Of a stretch of 64,000 nt of DNA, positions 7,718 through 15,668 are shown piece after piece. Both the position numbers and the translations under genes were made by a program. Each line of letters opens with the position of its first letter. Positions within the stretch are counted from its first letter, which is position 1. The stretch is from a bacterium (GTDB lineage: Bacteria > UBP6 > UBA1177): contig JAGCUA010000009.1 in NCBI GenBank assembly GCA_017963125.1, positions 124,001 to 188,000 of the forward strand. Direction: 5' to 3'. The notes under the pieces were generated by a model. The model made no database searches and had not been told where the DNA came from. It saw nothing but the letters and a program-made list of their open reading frames with translations.

Positions 7718-9181
7718 ATGAGCAGCGAAAAAGTAAGGACAAGATTTGCGCCGAGTCCGACCGGTTATATGCATGTCGGAAATCTCAGAACGGCTCTTTA
7801 TGCGTGGCTTATCGCAAGAAAAAATCACGGAACTTTTGTTCTCAGAATTGAAGATACCGATCAGGAAAGAAAGATCGAAGGAGCAGTCGATCTGATTTAC
7901 CGCACTTTGGAAGAAACCGGTCTTGACCACGACGAAGGTCCGGATGTAGGCGGCGATTTCGGTCCGTATGTCCAGAGCGAAAGAATGGCGGCCGGAATTT
8001 ACATGAAATACGCCGAAGAGCTTATCGAAAAAGGGTATGCTTACAGATGCTTCTGCACGAAAGAGCGTCTTGACGACCTGAGAAAGCACTGCGAGGAAAA
8101 CCACGAGCAGACGAAATACGACAGACACTGTCTCAGCCTTTCGAAAGAGGAGATCCAGAAAAATCTCGATGCCGGGATCCCTTACGTCATCAGACAGAAA
8201 ATGCCCGATAGCGGAACGACTTCATTCCACGACGAAGTTTACGGCGACATCGAAGTCGAAAACTCGACGATGGACGATCTTATCTTAATAAAATCAGATG
8301 GTTATCCGACTTATAACTTTGCAAACGTAGTAGATGACCACCTCATGGGGATCACTCATGTCGTCCGCGGAAGCGAGTACTTGATCTCGACCCCGAAATA
8401 TAACCTGCTTTACGACGCTTTCGGCTGGGAAAAACCGCACTACGTCCATGTTTCGCCCGTAATGAGAGACGCTCAGAGAAAGCTTTCGAAGCGTGACGGA
8501 GATGCAAGCTATGCCGATTTCATCAACAAAGGCTGCCTCAAGGATGCACTTTTGAATTATGTCGCGCTTTTGGGCTGGAACCCGGGAAACGACCGCGAGA
8601 TCTTCACACTGCCTGAACTTATCGAGGCTTTTGACATCAGCGGAATAGGCAAATCTCCTGCCATTTTCGACGAAGTAAAGCTCAGGTGGCTCAACAGCGA
8701 ATACATCCGCGCAATGTCCCAGGACGAGTTTTTGAAACACGCAATGCCTTTCATCAAGCAGGCAGTAAAACGCGAAGATGTCAACTTTGACGTTATCGCG
8801 GCAGGGCTTCACAAGAGAACGGAATATTTCAGCGACGTTATCCCGCAACTCGATTTTGTTGACAAACTGCCTGAATATTCGGCTGATCTCTACATCAATA
8901 AAAAGATGAAGACCGACAAGGAAAATTCGCTTCAGGCGCTGCTTCTTCTCAAGCCTGAACTTGAAAAATTCGAGGATTGGGACCACGAGAAACTTTACTA
9001 CAAAGTTGTTGATATCGCTGAAAAAGCTGGGATCAACAAAAAAGTCCTTCTGTGGTCGATGCGTGTCGCACTCAGCGGCAAAGAGCTTACCCCCGGCGGC
9101 GGAAGCGATATCGCGGCGATAATCGGAAAAGAAGATTCTCTCAAAAGGATAGAGAAGGGGATCGAGCTTCTTCAGAAGTAG
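7718..9181 (+). CDS. gltX: Glutamyl-tRNA synthetase
   Basis: 487 residues, the usual class I GluRS length. It attaches glutamate to tRNA-Glu, and possibly tRNA-Gln if the organism uses the amidotransferase route. The HIGH-type motif is seen in FAPSPTGYMHVGNLRTAL and the KMSKS-type motif in RKLSKRDGD. VLRIEDTDQER is the conserved Rossmann segment. Residues CFCTKERL and onward match the Cys-bearing insertion seen in many GluRS. The C-terminal anticodon-binding half ends with GGGSDIAAIIGKEDSLKRIE. The ATG follows CGGAGA. It appears monocistronic, with a 149-base gap before the next gene. Confidence 0.96.
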   Translation: MSSEKVRTRFAPSPTGYMHVGNLRTALYAWLIARKNHGTFVLRIEDTDQERKIEGAVDLIYRTLEETGLDHDEGPDVGGDFGPYVQSERMAAGIYMKYAEELIEKGYAYRCFCTKERLDDLRKHCEENHEQTKYDRHCLSLSKEEIQKNLDAGIPYVIRQKMPDSGTTSFHDEVYGDIEVENSTMDDLILIKSDGYPTYNFANVVDDHLMGITHVVRGSEYLISTPKYNLLYDAFGWEKPHYVHVSPVMRDAQRKLSKRDGDASYADFINKGCLKDALLNYVALLGWNPGNDREIFTLPELIEAFDISGIGKSPAIFDEVKLRWLNSEYIRAMSQDEFLKHAMPFIKQAVKREDVNFDVIAAGLHKRTEYFSDVIPQLDFVDKLPEYSADLYINKKMKTDKENSLQALLLLKPELEKFEDWDHEKLYYKVVDIAEKAGINKKVLLWSMRVALSGKELTPGGGSDIAAIIGKEDSLKRIEKGIELLQK

Positions 9182-9330
9182 TTTCCTGAAATTCACTCAA
9201 TCACATATCGTTATGTTTTTTTAATATCTTGATTTGTATTCATAACATTTATATTTATATCATGCAGAAACGATGGCGTCGCTGTTGTTCAATTATTTTA
9301 TTTTATGTTTAAAATTCAGGAGATTTTACA

Positions 9331-9894
9331 ATGAATTACGGCGACAAAATAAGAACGGTGCGTGAAAAATTGAGGATCACACAAAAGGAAATGGCTAAAA
9401 GTTTAGAAATTTCACAAGCTTATCTTTGTGCTATCGAATCGGGAAAAATGCAGGCAAATGCAAAAGTGATTTTCGGACTTGAAAGGATTTTCGGGGTGAC
9501 GACTGAATGGCTGGCGGAAGGAAAAAGTGACATTTTTTTCAGAAAAATGCCAGTCGTTGCTGAAAAAGGGGAACGCTACATCGCTTCATTTATAGGAGAG
9601 ATCACTTCTTCAGCCGGGGAAGGAAAACTGCTCCTTTTCAAGGTGGTGAGCGATAACATGGAACCTAGCTTTATCATCGGCGACGAAGTTTTAGTCGATG
9701 TCACGGATACTCACCTGAAAAATCTGGGAGTCTATCTTTTCGAAATCGAATCAAAAACAGTACTCAAGCGCTTTATTGACGGCGAATTCAGAAAGCTTAC
9801 AAATGACAAGCCGGCGCAGAAAAACAACGATATCATCATGAACAGTGCGATAAAATGTATCGGAAGGGCAGTCTGGATCATAAGAAAATTGTGA
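9331..9894 (+). CDS. XRE-type regulator with an S24 (LexA/CI-like) domain lacking the catalytic Ser
   Basis: 187 residues. The N-terminal helix-turn-helix is clear (ITQKEMAKSLEISQAYLCAI, residues about 16-35). From about residue 75 the protein follows the S24/LexA-CI fold. In this family the loop normally reads GDSMEP with the Ser as nucleophile. Here it reads SDNMEPSF, placing Asn109 at the Ser position. The Lys of the dyad appears kept in TVLKRF (Lys146). RecA-stimulated self-cleavage is therefore not expected; the domain may serve dimerization or ligand sensing. The ATG follows CAGGAG. No phage genes adjoin it. Targets unknown; an upstream operator is possible because the 149-base gap holds GTTATG and CATAAC half-sites. 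Confidence 0.85.
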   Translation: MNYGDKIRTVREKLRITQKEMAKSLEISQAYLCAIESGKMQANAKVIFGLERIFGVTTEWLAEGKSDIFFRKMPVVAEKGERYIASFIGEITSSAGEGKLLLFKVVSDNMEPSFIIGDEVLVDVTDTHLKNLGVYLFEIESKTVLKRFIDGEFRKLTNDKPAQKNNDIIMNSAIKCIGRAVWIIRKL

Positions 9895-9902
9895 ATTCGC
9901 TC

Positions 9903-9930
9903 TCGCATTTTCCGAAAAATTGAGTATATT
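9903..9930 (+). promoter_or_regulatory. Promoter for the metal-type ABC operon
   Basis: TCGCAT (9903-9908), 16-bp spacer, TATATT (9925-9930), then CCGCGCCG and a T run. This implies a leader of about 140 bases before the start codon at 10079. Confidence 0.5.
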
Positions 9931-9947
9931 CCGCGCCGCAAGTTTTT

Positions 9948-10053
9948 TCGTTCTTGTCGATTAGGTTCGACGCGCCGGAATCAGGATTGTTATATCGTTA
10001 TTCCGTTATAACGTTATACCGACGGCGCGAATCGGTATTATCGATAAGAACGA
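9948..10053 (+). promoter_or_regulatory. Long structured leader (nested inverted repeat) of the metal-type ABC operon
   Basis: The leader folds on paper as a long hairpin. Bases 9948-9961 pair with 10040-10053 (14 pairs, one G-U). Bases 9971-9977 (CGCGCCG) pair with 10023-10029 (CGGCGCG). Inside, GTTATA at 9989-9994 can pair with TATAAC at 10007-10012. The perfect 12-bp palindrome TATAACGTTATA lies at 10007-10018. It ends 13 bases before the AGAGGA ribosome-binding site. It could be a metal- or protein-responsive RNA, a DNA operator, or a mobile palindromic repeat. I do not recognise a known riboswitch class. Confidence 0.55.
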
Positions 10054-10078
10054 TAGTTACGATAAAAGAGGAAAAATT

Positions 10079-10819
10079 TTGGACACACCTGAAGTCATAA
10101 ATTTCGACAAGGTTTCGTTTTTTTACGGGAAAAACGAAATTCTCAGAGATGTCACTTTTTCGGTAAAAAAAGAGGATTTTTTTGCGATAATCGGTCCCAA
10201 CGGCGGGGGAAAGACGACGATCCTGCGTCTGATGCTCGGTTTTATAAAGCCTACAAGCGGAAAAATAACGGTTTTCGGCGAAGAGCCCGGCAGGAATTTC
10301 ACGAAAATAGCATCTGTTCCGCAGTTCTCTTCCCACGACAGGCTTTTTCCGATCACTGTCGAAGAAGTTGTACTTCAGGGTTTAGTCAAATCGACTTCTT
10401 TTTTTCCTTTTTACACTAAAAACGAGAAGGCGAAAGCTCAGGATGCGATGAAAAAACTCGGTGTCCTGGACCGCGCAGATGCCCGTTTCGGAGATCTTTC
10501 GGGCGGTCTCAAGCAGCGCACTCTGATTGCGAGGGCGATAGTCAGCGATCCTGAGATCCTTCTTCTGGACGAGCCTGTGGCAAGTGTTGACAGTTCGGTC
10601 GAAAAGGATATTTACGAGATGCTTTTAGACATGAACAAGAAAATCACGATCATAATGGTTTCTCACGACATCGGCTTTGTTTCGAGTTTTGTGAACAAAA
10701 TCGGCTGTGTGAACAAAATTTTTGTCGAACACAATTCAAAAGACGAGATGTGCTGCTTGGAAGAGCATCACGCATACAGCGGAAAAACAACGATGGTTCA
10801 TCATAAGTGCGGGATTTAA
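10079..10819 (+). CDS. Metal-type ABC transporter ATP-binding protein (ZnuC/MntB-like)
   Basis: 246 residues. All ATPase motifs look intact: Walker A GPNGGGKTT, signature LSGGLKQR, Walker B ILLLDEP, and H-loop VSHDIGFV. The ATPase type and its permease partner fit the zinc/manganese uptake class. The C-terminal tail is rich in His and Cys (EMCCLEEHHAYSG, then VHHKCGI), which could bind metal (inference). The start is TTG at 10079 with AGAGGA at 10067-10072. The stop codon abuts the ATG of the permease gene. No solute-binding protein gene is present nearby. The substrate could be Zn, Mn or Fe. Confidence 0.88.
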   Translation: MDTPEVINFDKVSFFYGKNEILRDVTFSVKKEDFFAIIGPNGGGKTTILRLMLGFIKPTSGKITVFGEEPGRNFTKIASVPQFSSHDRLFPITVEEVVLQGLVKSTSFFPFYTKNEKAKAQDAMKKLGVLDRADARFGDLSGGLKQRTLIARAIVSDPEILLLDEPVASVDSSVEKDIYEMLLDMNKKITIIMVSHDIGFVSSFVNKIGCVNKIFVEHNSKDEMCCLEEHHAYSGKTTMVHHKCGI

Positions 10820-11632
10820 ATGGATTTTTTTAGCGCTCTCTCTACATATTCGTTTTTGCAGAATGCAGTTCTTGCGGCACTTCTTGCGGCACTTTCATGC
10901 GGGATCTCAGGCACTTTCGTTCATATAAACCGCATTACTTTTATTGCCGGCGGGATCGCTCACGCAGTTCTTGGCGGAGTAGGGGCGGCGGTTTATTTCG
11001 GCTTTTCGCCGTTTGCAGGAGCGATCGTCACGGCTCTCATTTTTGCAGTTCTGCTCGGTATAATCAGGCTCAGGGCGACGCAGCACGAAGACACTGTCAT
11101 CGGTGCAATGTGGGCGTGCGGAATGTCTGCCGGTATAATTTTCATCTATCTCACGCCGGGTTATGCCGTAAATCTCAACAACTATCTTTTCGGAAACATC
11201 CTGCTGGTCTCGAAAAGCGATATTACGGCTCTTTCAGTTCTTGCTGCACTCGTGATTTTAGTGAGCGCGCTTTTTTTCAGGCAGTTCAAGGCTGTAAGTT
11301 TTGACGAGGAAAATGCCGCACTTCACGGTGTAAAAGCGTCATTCGTCTATATCCTCATGCTTTCTGTTATCGCTCTCACGGTCGTCGTTCTGATGAAAGT
11401 CGTAGGTCTCATTTTAGTCATCGCTTTCATGACTCTTCCTGCAGCTACAGCTGCGATTTTTCAGAGGAAAGTGGGCGGAATAATCCTTCTTTCGATAATT
11501 CTGAGCTTTGTTTTCAGCATGAGCGGGCTCTTCGTTTCCTACACTTGGAATCTTCCGACCGGCGCGGTCATCACACTTGTTTCGGGCGCGGTTTACGCCG
11601 CCTCTCTTGTGTTTTCAAAAATCAAAGGATAG
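10820..11632 (+). CDS. Metal-type ABC transporter permease (ZnuB-like, ABC-3 family)
   Basis: 270 residues with about seven to eight membrane segments. Family hallmarks include GISGTFVHINRITFIAGGIAH near the N-terminus, then an AVLGGVG glycine run. DTVIGAMWACGMSAG and the VVGLILVIAFMTLPAATA segment are typical of the ABC-3 metal permeases. It starts directly after the ATPase stop codon, so the two are translationally coupled. With the ATPase it should form the inner-membrane part of a divalent metal importer. The periplasmic binding protein must be encoded elsewhere. It converges with yigZ across 5 bases. Confidence 0.88.
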   Translation: MDFFSALSTYSFLQNAVLAALLAALSCGISGTFVHINRITFIAGGIAHAVLGGVGAAVYFGFSPFAGAIVTALIFAVLLGIIRLRATQHEDTVIGAMWACGMSAGIIFIYLTPGYAVNLNNYLFGNILLVSKSDITALSVLAALVILVSALFFRQFKAVSFDEENAALHGVKASFVYILMLSVIALTVVVLMKVVGLILVIAFMTLPAATAAIFQRKVGGIILLSIILSFVFSMSGLFVSYTWNLPTGAVITLVSGAVYAASLVFSKIKG

Positions 11633-11637
11633 AGAAT

Positions 11638-12255
11638 TTATACGATTTTCGGCGTTATTTTTCCGCCGCTTTTTTCAACCATTTCGGCAATGAATTTTTC
11701 GACTAAAGCTATCGGGATCCGGACAGTGAGTGAACTCCCTGATTCTGTGTAAGTTGTTGATTTTATTTCAAGTCCTTCAAATCTTCCGATGTAGCTCATT
11801 GCAATTCCTGTGAAATCGAAAGGAATATCAAGAGTAAGTTCTTTTTTGATGATCACGGTTTCAATTTCACATGAATCAAGTGCCGCTCTCGCCGATGCAC
11901 CGTAAGTTCTGGTGAGTCCGCCCGTTCCGAGTTTGATTCCGCCGTAATAACGGACACTTGTGACCAGAATATTGAAAAGTTCCTTCCGTAGAATTTCGTT
12001 GTAGATCGGGAGTCCTGCCGTGCCGGAAGGTTCTCCGTCGTCGCTGTAACGGAAAGCCGCGGTTTCTCCTTCACCGAGAAGGTAGGCAAAGCAGATGTGG
12101 GTGCAGTCGTAATGGATTTTCCAGAGTTTTTTTATGATTTCCTCTGCTTCCTCTTTTGTCGAAACAGGGAAGCACTGTGAAATGAAACGGCTGTTTTTCT
12201 CTTTTATTTCAATCGGTTGCGTTGGCTCAAAGAGAGTTTTGTACTGTTCGATCAT
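11638..12255 (-). CDS. yigZ: IMPACT/YigZ family protein
   Basis: 205 residues, the typical size of bacterial YigZ. The UPF0029/IMPACT N-terminal domain shows SRFISQCFPV, HICFAYLLGEGETAAFRYSDDGEP, and the strongly conserved VTSVRYYGGIKLGTGGLTR with YGASARAAL. The C-terminal part corresponds to the small DUF1949-like domain. Function in bacteria is unsettled; members may bind nucleic acid or affect translation. It overlaps the end of lgt by 29 bases and is the last gene of the lspA-lgt-yigZ operon. Confidence 0.9.
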   Translation of the reverse strand: MIEQYKTLFEPTQPIEIKEKNSRFISQCFPVSTKEEAEEIIKKLWKIHYDCTHICFAYLLGEGETAAFRYSDDGEPSGTAGLPIYNEILRKELFNILVTSVRYYGGIKLGTGGLTRTYGASARAALDSCEIETVIIKKELTLDIPFDFTGIAMSYIGRFEGLEIKSTTYTESGSSLTVRIPIALVEKFIAEMVEKSGGKITPKIV

Positions 12256-13075
12256 CGTTCTTTTTTTCTTTTAAAGTCTCTTCCGACGGAAGGATCAGGA
12301 TGCACATTCCGATCGTAAAAGTGATTATCGCGACGAGCTGAGAAGTCGAAAGCATGTTGTTAAAGAAAAGTCCGCGGTCGTCAGCCCGGAAAAATTCGAT
12401 TATGAACCGGAAAGTGCCGTACATCGTGAGCCAGAGCCCGATAAGTTCGCCGTCCTTTTTTTTGTGTTTGCGGAAGTAGAACCAGAGAACGAGGAATATC
12501 GATGAGGTCACGAAGGTCGAGATAAGCTGCGTCGGAAGAACTGGAAGCGGAAGATCCTTCAGATTGAGCAGGATGTCGCGGGAAAACTGGTTCTTGGCGC
12601 TGAGACCGTATCTTAAAAAAGTTTCGGCAAAAGGAGACGCCGAGATTTCGCCGAAGCAGCAGCCGTTGAGATAGCATGCCGATCTGCCGAGCCCGAGCCC
12701 GAAAGCAAGACCTAAAATGTAGCAGTCCAGGTATTTCATAAGCGGCGCTTTGTGTTTTGTAAACCACCATACTGCGGTGGGAAGACCGAAAATGACTGTT
12801 CCGTAAAATGCGAGCCCGCCTTTCCAGACTGCGAAGATAGCGAGCGGTTTCTGGATGTAGATATCTAAAAATCCGTCAAAAACGATGTGCATGGCTCTCG
12901 CGCCGAGATAGCCCATCGTCGTGGTTATTACGGCTCCTTTCAGCGCCATTTTTATATCGAGTTTGTTACGTCTGATCTCCCACCATGTGAGAAAATTGCC
13001 GACGATGACGCAGATAATGACGATGAAATAAAATGAAGAGAACGAAAAATTGCCGATCGACAGGGTAGGATGCAT
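12227..13075 (-). CDS. lgt: Prolipoprotein diacylglyceryl transferase
   Basis: 282 residues, integral membrane. It transfers diacylglycerol from phosphatidylglycerol to the lipobox Cys, the first step in making the several lipoproteins encoded here. Family features include YLGARAMHIVFD, WKGGLAFYGTVIFG, GLGLGRSACYLNGCCFG (the Lgt signature with Arg and Asn), and YGTFRFIIEFFRADDRG near the C-terminus. The start overlaps the lspA stop (TAATG). Pairing lgt with lspA joins two consecutive maturation steps in one transcript. Confidence 0.95.
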   Translation of the reverse strand: MHPTLSIGNFSFSSFYFIVIICVIVGNFLTWWEIRRNKLDIKMALKGAVITTTMGYLGARAMHIVFDGFLDIYIQKPLAIFAVWKGGLAFYGTVIFGLPTAVWWFTKHKAPLMKYLDCYILGLAFGLGLGRSACYLNGCCFGEISASPFAETFLRYGLSAKNQFSRDILLNLKDLPLPVLPTQLISTFVTSSIFLVLWFYFRKHKKKDGELIGLWLTMYGTFRFIIEFFRADDRGLFFNNMLSTSQLVAIITFTIGMCILILPSEETLKEKKNDDRTVQNSL

Positions 13076-13599
13076 TACTCAGCCTCTTTTTTCTCTTTTT
13101 GACGCTTCGGCTGGAGAAAAAGAAGCTCGATCGCGAGGAGGATTATCGCAACTACGATCGCGACATCGGCGATGTTGAAAGTCGGCCAGTGGTAGATTTC
13201 ACCGGCATGCCAGTCGATGAAGTCGATTACGGCAAAACCTCTGAAAAAGCGGTCATAGAGGTTGCCGAACGCGCCGGCTATGATAAGAGCGTAGATTATT
13301 TTCATGAATTTCGTTTCTGCGAAAGCGAGGAGAAGATAAATGACTAAAATTGTTACGATTGTTGAAAAACCTAAGAAAATCATCTGTCTTACTGAATCGG
13401 GGAAGTTTGCGCCGAGTCCCCACAGAGCTCCTTTGTTTTCGACGTAAATGAAGTTCCACCAGCTCTCGAAAACGACGATCCCTTCTTTTCCTTTAAGCGT
13501 TAATGCCCAGTTTTTGGTGAAAAAATCGACGAGAAAGACCGGAAGAGTCACCGTCAGCAGATATATTGCATTTTTCCAGTTGATTTTTGCGATTTTCAT
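13075..13599 (-). CDS. lspA: Lipoprotein signal peptidase (signal peptidase II)
   Basis: 174 residues with four membrane segments, the normal LspA size. It cleaves the signal peptide of diacylglyceryl-prolipoproteins. The catalytic Asp residues are visible: GAFGNLYDRFFRG followed by VIDFIDWHAG, and WPTFNIADVAI. VENKGALWGLG is the conserved 'NxGAxxG' loop. The C-terminus is a basic tail (KRQKEKKEAE). It is first in the lspA-lgt-yigZ operon with a promoter at 13641-13668. In many bacteria lspA follows ileS; here they are 13 kb apart. Confidence 0.95.
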   Translation of the reverse strand: MKIAKINWKNAIYLLTVTLPVFLVDFFTKNWALTLKGKEGIVVFESWWNFIYVENKGALWGLGANFPDSVRQMIFLGFSTIVTILVIYLLLAFAETKFMKIIYALIIAGAFGNLYDRFFRGFAVIDFIDWHAGEIYHWPTFNIADVAIVVAIILLAIELLFLQPKRQKEKKEAE

Positions 13600-13640
13600 A
13601 AAGTCCTCACTTCAAAGTGCCTCGCGGCTAAAACCGGAGT

Positions 13641-13668
13641 AATATAATCGGATTTAAAGGTTATGCAA
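13641..13668 (-). promoter_or_regulatory. Promoter for lspA-lgt-yigZ
   Basis: Minus strand TTGCAT (13663-13668), 16-bp spacer, TATATT (13641-13646), followed by ACTCCGG and a short T run. Back to back with the promoter at 13682. Confidence 0.6.
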
Positions 13669-13681
13669 AAAAACTATTTTT

Positions 13682-13709
13682 TTGAAAAAATATGCCGCAT
13701 GAGTAAAAT
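13682..13709 (+). promoter_or_regulatory. Promoter for the Asp-rich lipoprotein gene
   Basis: TTGAAA (13682-13687), 16-bp spacer, TAAAAT (13704-13709), followed by TATGCGC, a T run and ATGGAGGG before the ATG at 13736. Confidence 0.65.
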
Positions 13710-13735
13710 TATGCGCTTTTTATGGAGGGATTGAT

Positions 13736-15289
13736 ATGAGAAAAAGCAGTTTTTTCATTTTTATTGCGTTTTTATTTATTGTTTCCTGTTCCAACGGTGA
13801 CGAGCCGCTGATCCCGTGTGTAACCGTTTCAGACTGTCCCGACAGCTCATATTCCTGTTTTGACGGCTTTTGCGTCCATGCCGGTGCTGGAATCGATCCG
13901 ACCGGTTCAGACAACGACACTTCTTCCGGAGACACGCTTCCGGATGGTAGTCAGAATGACGGCGGGGATACAGATACTTCCGATACCGGAGAAAACAATA
14001 ATGATTCTGAACTGCCAGATCCGGTAAAAACTGACGATGACGGAAATCCTGAATCTCAATCCGACGATGACAATGCTGAAACTTCCGATCCTGACGGTAC
14101 TGAAGGTAGTGACGATTCTGAAAACTCAGATGCTGACAACACCGAAGAAAATGACGGCGAAATAAATGACGGAAACGACAGTGATGACGATGCCGACACT
14201 GACACAGATGATGCAGACACAGACGACGATGCCGATAATGATTCGGATGCTGACAGTGATACCGATAATGATGCCGATGCGGATGTTGATAATGATACTG
14301 ACCATGATGTTGAACCTCTAACTGAACCGGCAGCATGTGCAGCGGCGATAGCGGCACTGCCTCACGGCGGAAAATACGACTGGGATGACGGCACGACTCA
14401 GGGATTTTCGACCAATACATACTGGAATCTTGTCGGATCCTCGGTCCTTCCGGCAAGAAGCGGCTCTTACAGTTTCGGCAAGTATTCTCAATATACTGTT
14501 AACAAAGATCAAATATCTCCTCTTTTAACTGCTACCGACTTGTCTGCATGCAAAGAGTGCATGGTAAAGGCTTCTTTTTATGTAAAAGGACAGATTTGCA
14601 ATGGTAACTGCGAGGCTCAGACTTTCCTGCATCCGACATGCAACGGTGAAGGCAATACGACGGTTGTTGACAAAACAGTCAGCACCTGGAGTCAGTGGAC
14701 GATCCCGCCTGAATCTCCGTGGGTAGATGACGATTTGGATTTTTTCAAAGCTAAGGCGAACAGTAACCAGTATTCTGCGGTGGCTTGGAAAGATTTGGAA
14801 TGGACGATTCCTGATACATGTATGACGGATGAGTTTGTTTTCGCTTTAAGATTCAGAAGCTCCTCTCTTGTTGCAGGTCCCGGTCTTGTCGTTGACGATC
14901 TGACGATATACACTACGACCAAAAACGAGCCTAAGGGCGAATTCGAATCGGCTGAAAACGGCAAAATCACAGGCTGGGCTTGCGATCCTGACGAATATTA
15001 TGAAAAAGTTCCCGTCAAAGTCAGATACTACAAAAACAAAGACGAATCAGTCGTAGCGGCTGAACGCAGTATCGATGCTGAGATAGAAAGGACCGACCTT
15101 ACACAGTGTGACGGAACATACAACCACGGTTTCGAGATTCCGCTTGATGCTGAACTTGCAACTGCTTTGGGAATAGGAACTCATAGCGCGGCTGTTTTTG
15201 TCGGAGATCTTCCGGCAGAGTGCGCAGGAACTTATAAATGGATAGATACAAAAGAGTTCGAAATAACCAGTCTCGATCCGAAAAAATAA
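13736..15289 (+). CDS. Asp-rich repeat lipoprotein with Cys-rich module
   Basis: 517 residues. The lipoprotein signal ends in FIVSC (Cys18). A Cys-rich module follows (CVTVSDCPDSSYSCFDGFCV), laid out like that of the lipoprotein at 567. Residues about 60-197 are a low-complexity linker dominated by Asp, Glu, Ser, Asn and Thr, with runs such as DADTDTDDADTDDDADN. The C-terminal 320 residues look folded, with several Cys (SACKECMVKASFYVKGQICN, CNGNCEAQTF) and a carbohydrate-binding-like phrase SPLL..WDDGTTQGF. No enzyme motif is seen. A calcium-binding, surface-exposed stalk is plausible but unproven. The first cistron may run into the HIT gene 19 bases later. Confidence 0.75.
   Translation: MRKSSFFIFIAFLFIVSCSNGDEPLIPCVTVSDCPDSSYSCFDGFCVHAGAGIDPTGSDNDTSSGDTLPDGSQNDGGDTDTSDTGENNNDSELPDPVKTDDDGNPESQSDDDNAETSDPDGTEGSDDSENSDADNTEENDGEINDGNDSDDDADTDTDDADTDDDADNDSDADSDTDNDADADVDNDTDHDVEPLTEPAACAAAIAALPHGGKYDWDDGTTQGFSTNTYWNLVGSSVLPARSGSYSFGKYSQYTVNKDQISPLLTATDLSACKECMVKASFYVKGQICNGNCEAQTFLHPTCNGEGNTTVVDKTVSTWSQWTIPPESPWVDDDLDFFKAKANSNQYSAVAWKDLEWTIPDTCMTDEFVFALRFRSSSLVAGPGLVVDDLTIYTTTKNEPKGEFESAENGKITGWACDPDEYYEKVPVKVRYYKNKDESVVAAERSIDAEIERTDLTQCDGTYNHGFEIPLDAELATALGIGTHSAAVFVGDLPAECAGTYKWIDTKEFEITSLDPKK
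14176..14310 (+). repeat. Degenerate GAYGCN/GAYACN repeat encoding Asp-Ala/Asp-Thr dipeptides
   Basis: About 135 bases of imperfect 6-base repeats (GATGCC, GACACA, GACGAT, GATAAT and variants) coding Asp alternating with Ala, Thr, Ser, Val or Asn. Third positions vary, which suggests selection on the peptide rather than recent slippage. Length differences between strains would be expected. Confidence 0.7.
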
Positions 15290-15308
15290 TAATTTAAAGG
15301 AGTTAGAA

Positions 15309-15659
15309 ATGTGTGACTGTATTTTCTGCAAAATTGTAAAAGGTGACATTCCTTCGCCGCGTCTTTACGAAGACGAAAATTTCATCGTTATCCGCGACAT
15401 CAATCCGCTTTGCAAAGTTCACGATCTTATCATCACGAAAAAGCACATCAAATCGGTGAACGAGATCGAAAAAGATGATGAAAAGATTTTTGCATCGCTT
15501 TTTTCTGTCGCAAAAAAGATCGCGGCTATGGAAAACATGGCTGAAAGCGGCTACCGCGTTGTCGTAAATTCCGGCAAAGATTCAGGTCAGGCCGTTCCTC
15601 ATTTCCACGCTCACGTTCTGGGCGGCGAAGACCTCAAAGGCAAACTTCAGGGAATGTGA
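15309..15659 (+). CDS. HIT family nucleotide-binding protein (HinT-like)
   Basis: 116 residues, typical of HINT proteins, which hydrolyse purine nucleoside phosphoramidates or AMP-lysine. The zinc-type N-terminus CDCIFCKIVKGDIP is present. The catalytic triad motif HFHAHVLGG (His98, His100, His102) is intact. YRVVVNSGKDSGQAVPH is the conserved segment before it. AAAGGAG precedes the ATG. It lies 19 bases after the Asp-rich lipoprotein gene and 9 bases before the DUF2520 gene, so it may be co-transcribed with both. Confidence 0.94.
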   Translation: MCDCIFCKIVKGDIPSPRLYEDENFIVIRDINPLCKVHDLIITKKHIKSVNEIEKDDEKIFASLFSVAKKIAAMENMAESGYRVVVNSGKDSGQAVPHFHAHVLGGEDLKGKLQGM

Positions 15660-15668
15660 TCCTCGAAA

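Noticed and set aside
8294..9196. 300-codon minus-strand frame opposite gltX
   Set aside because: Antisense to a clear GluRS; composition effects explain its length.
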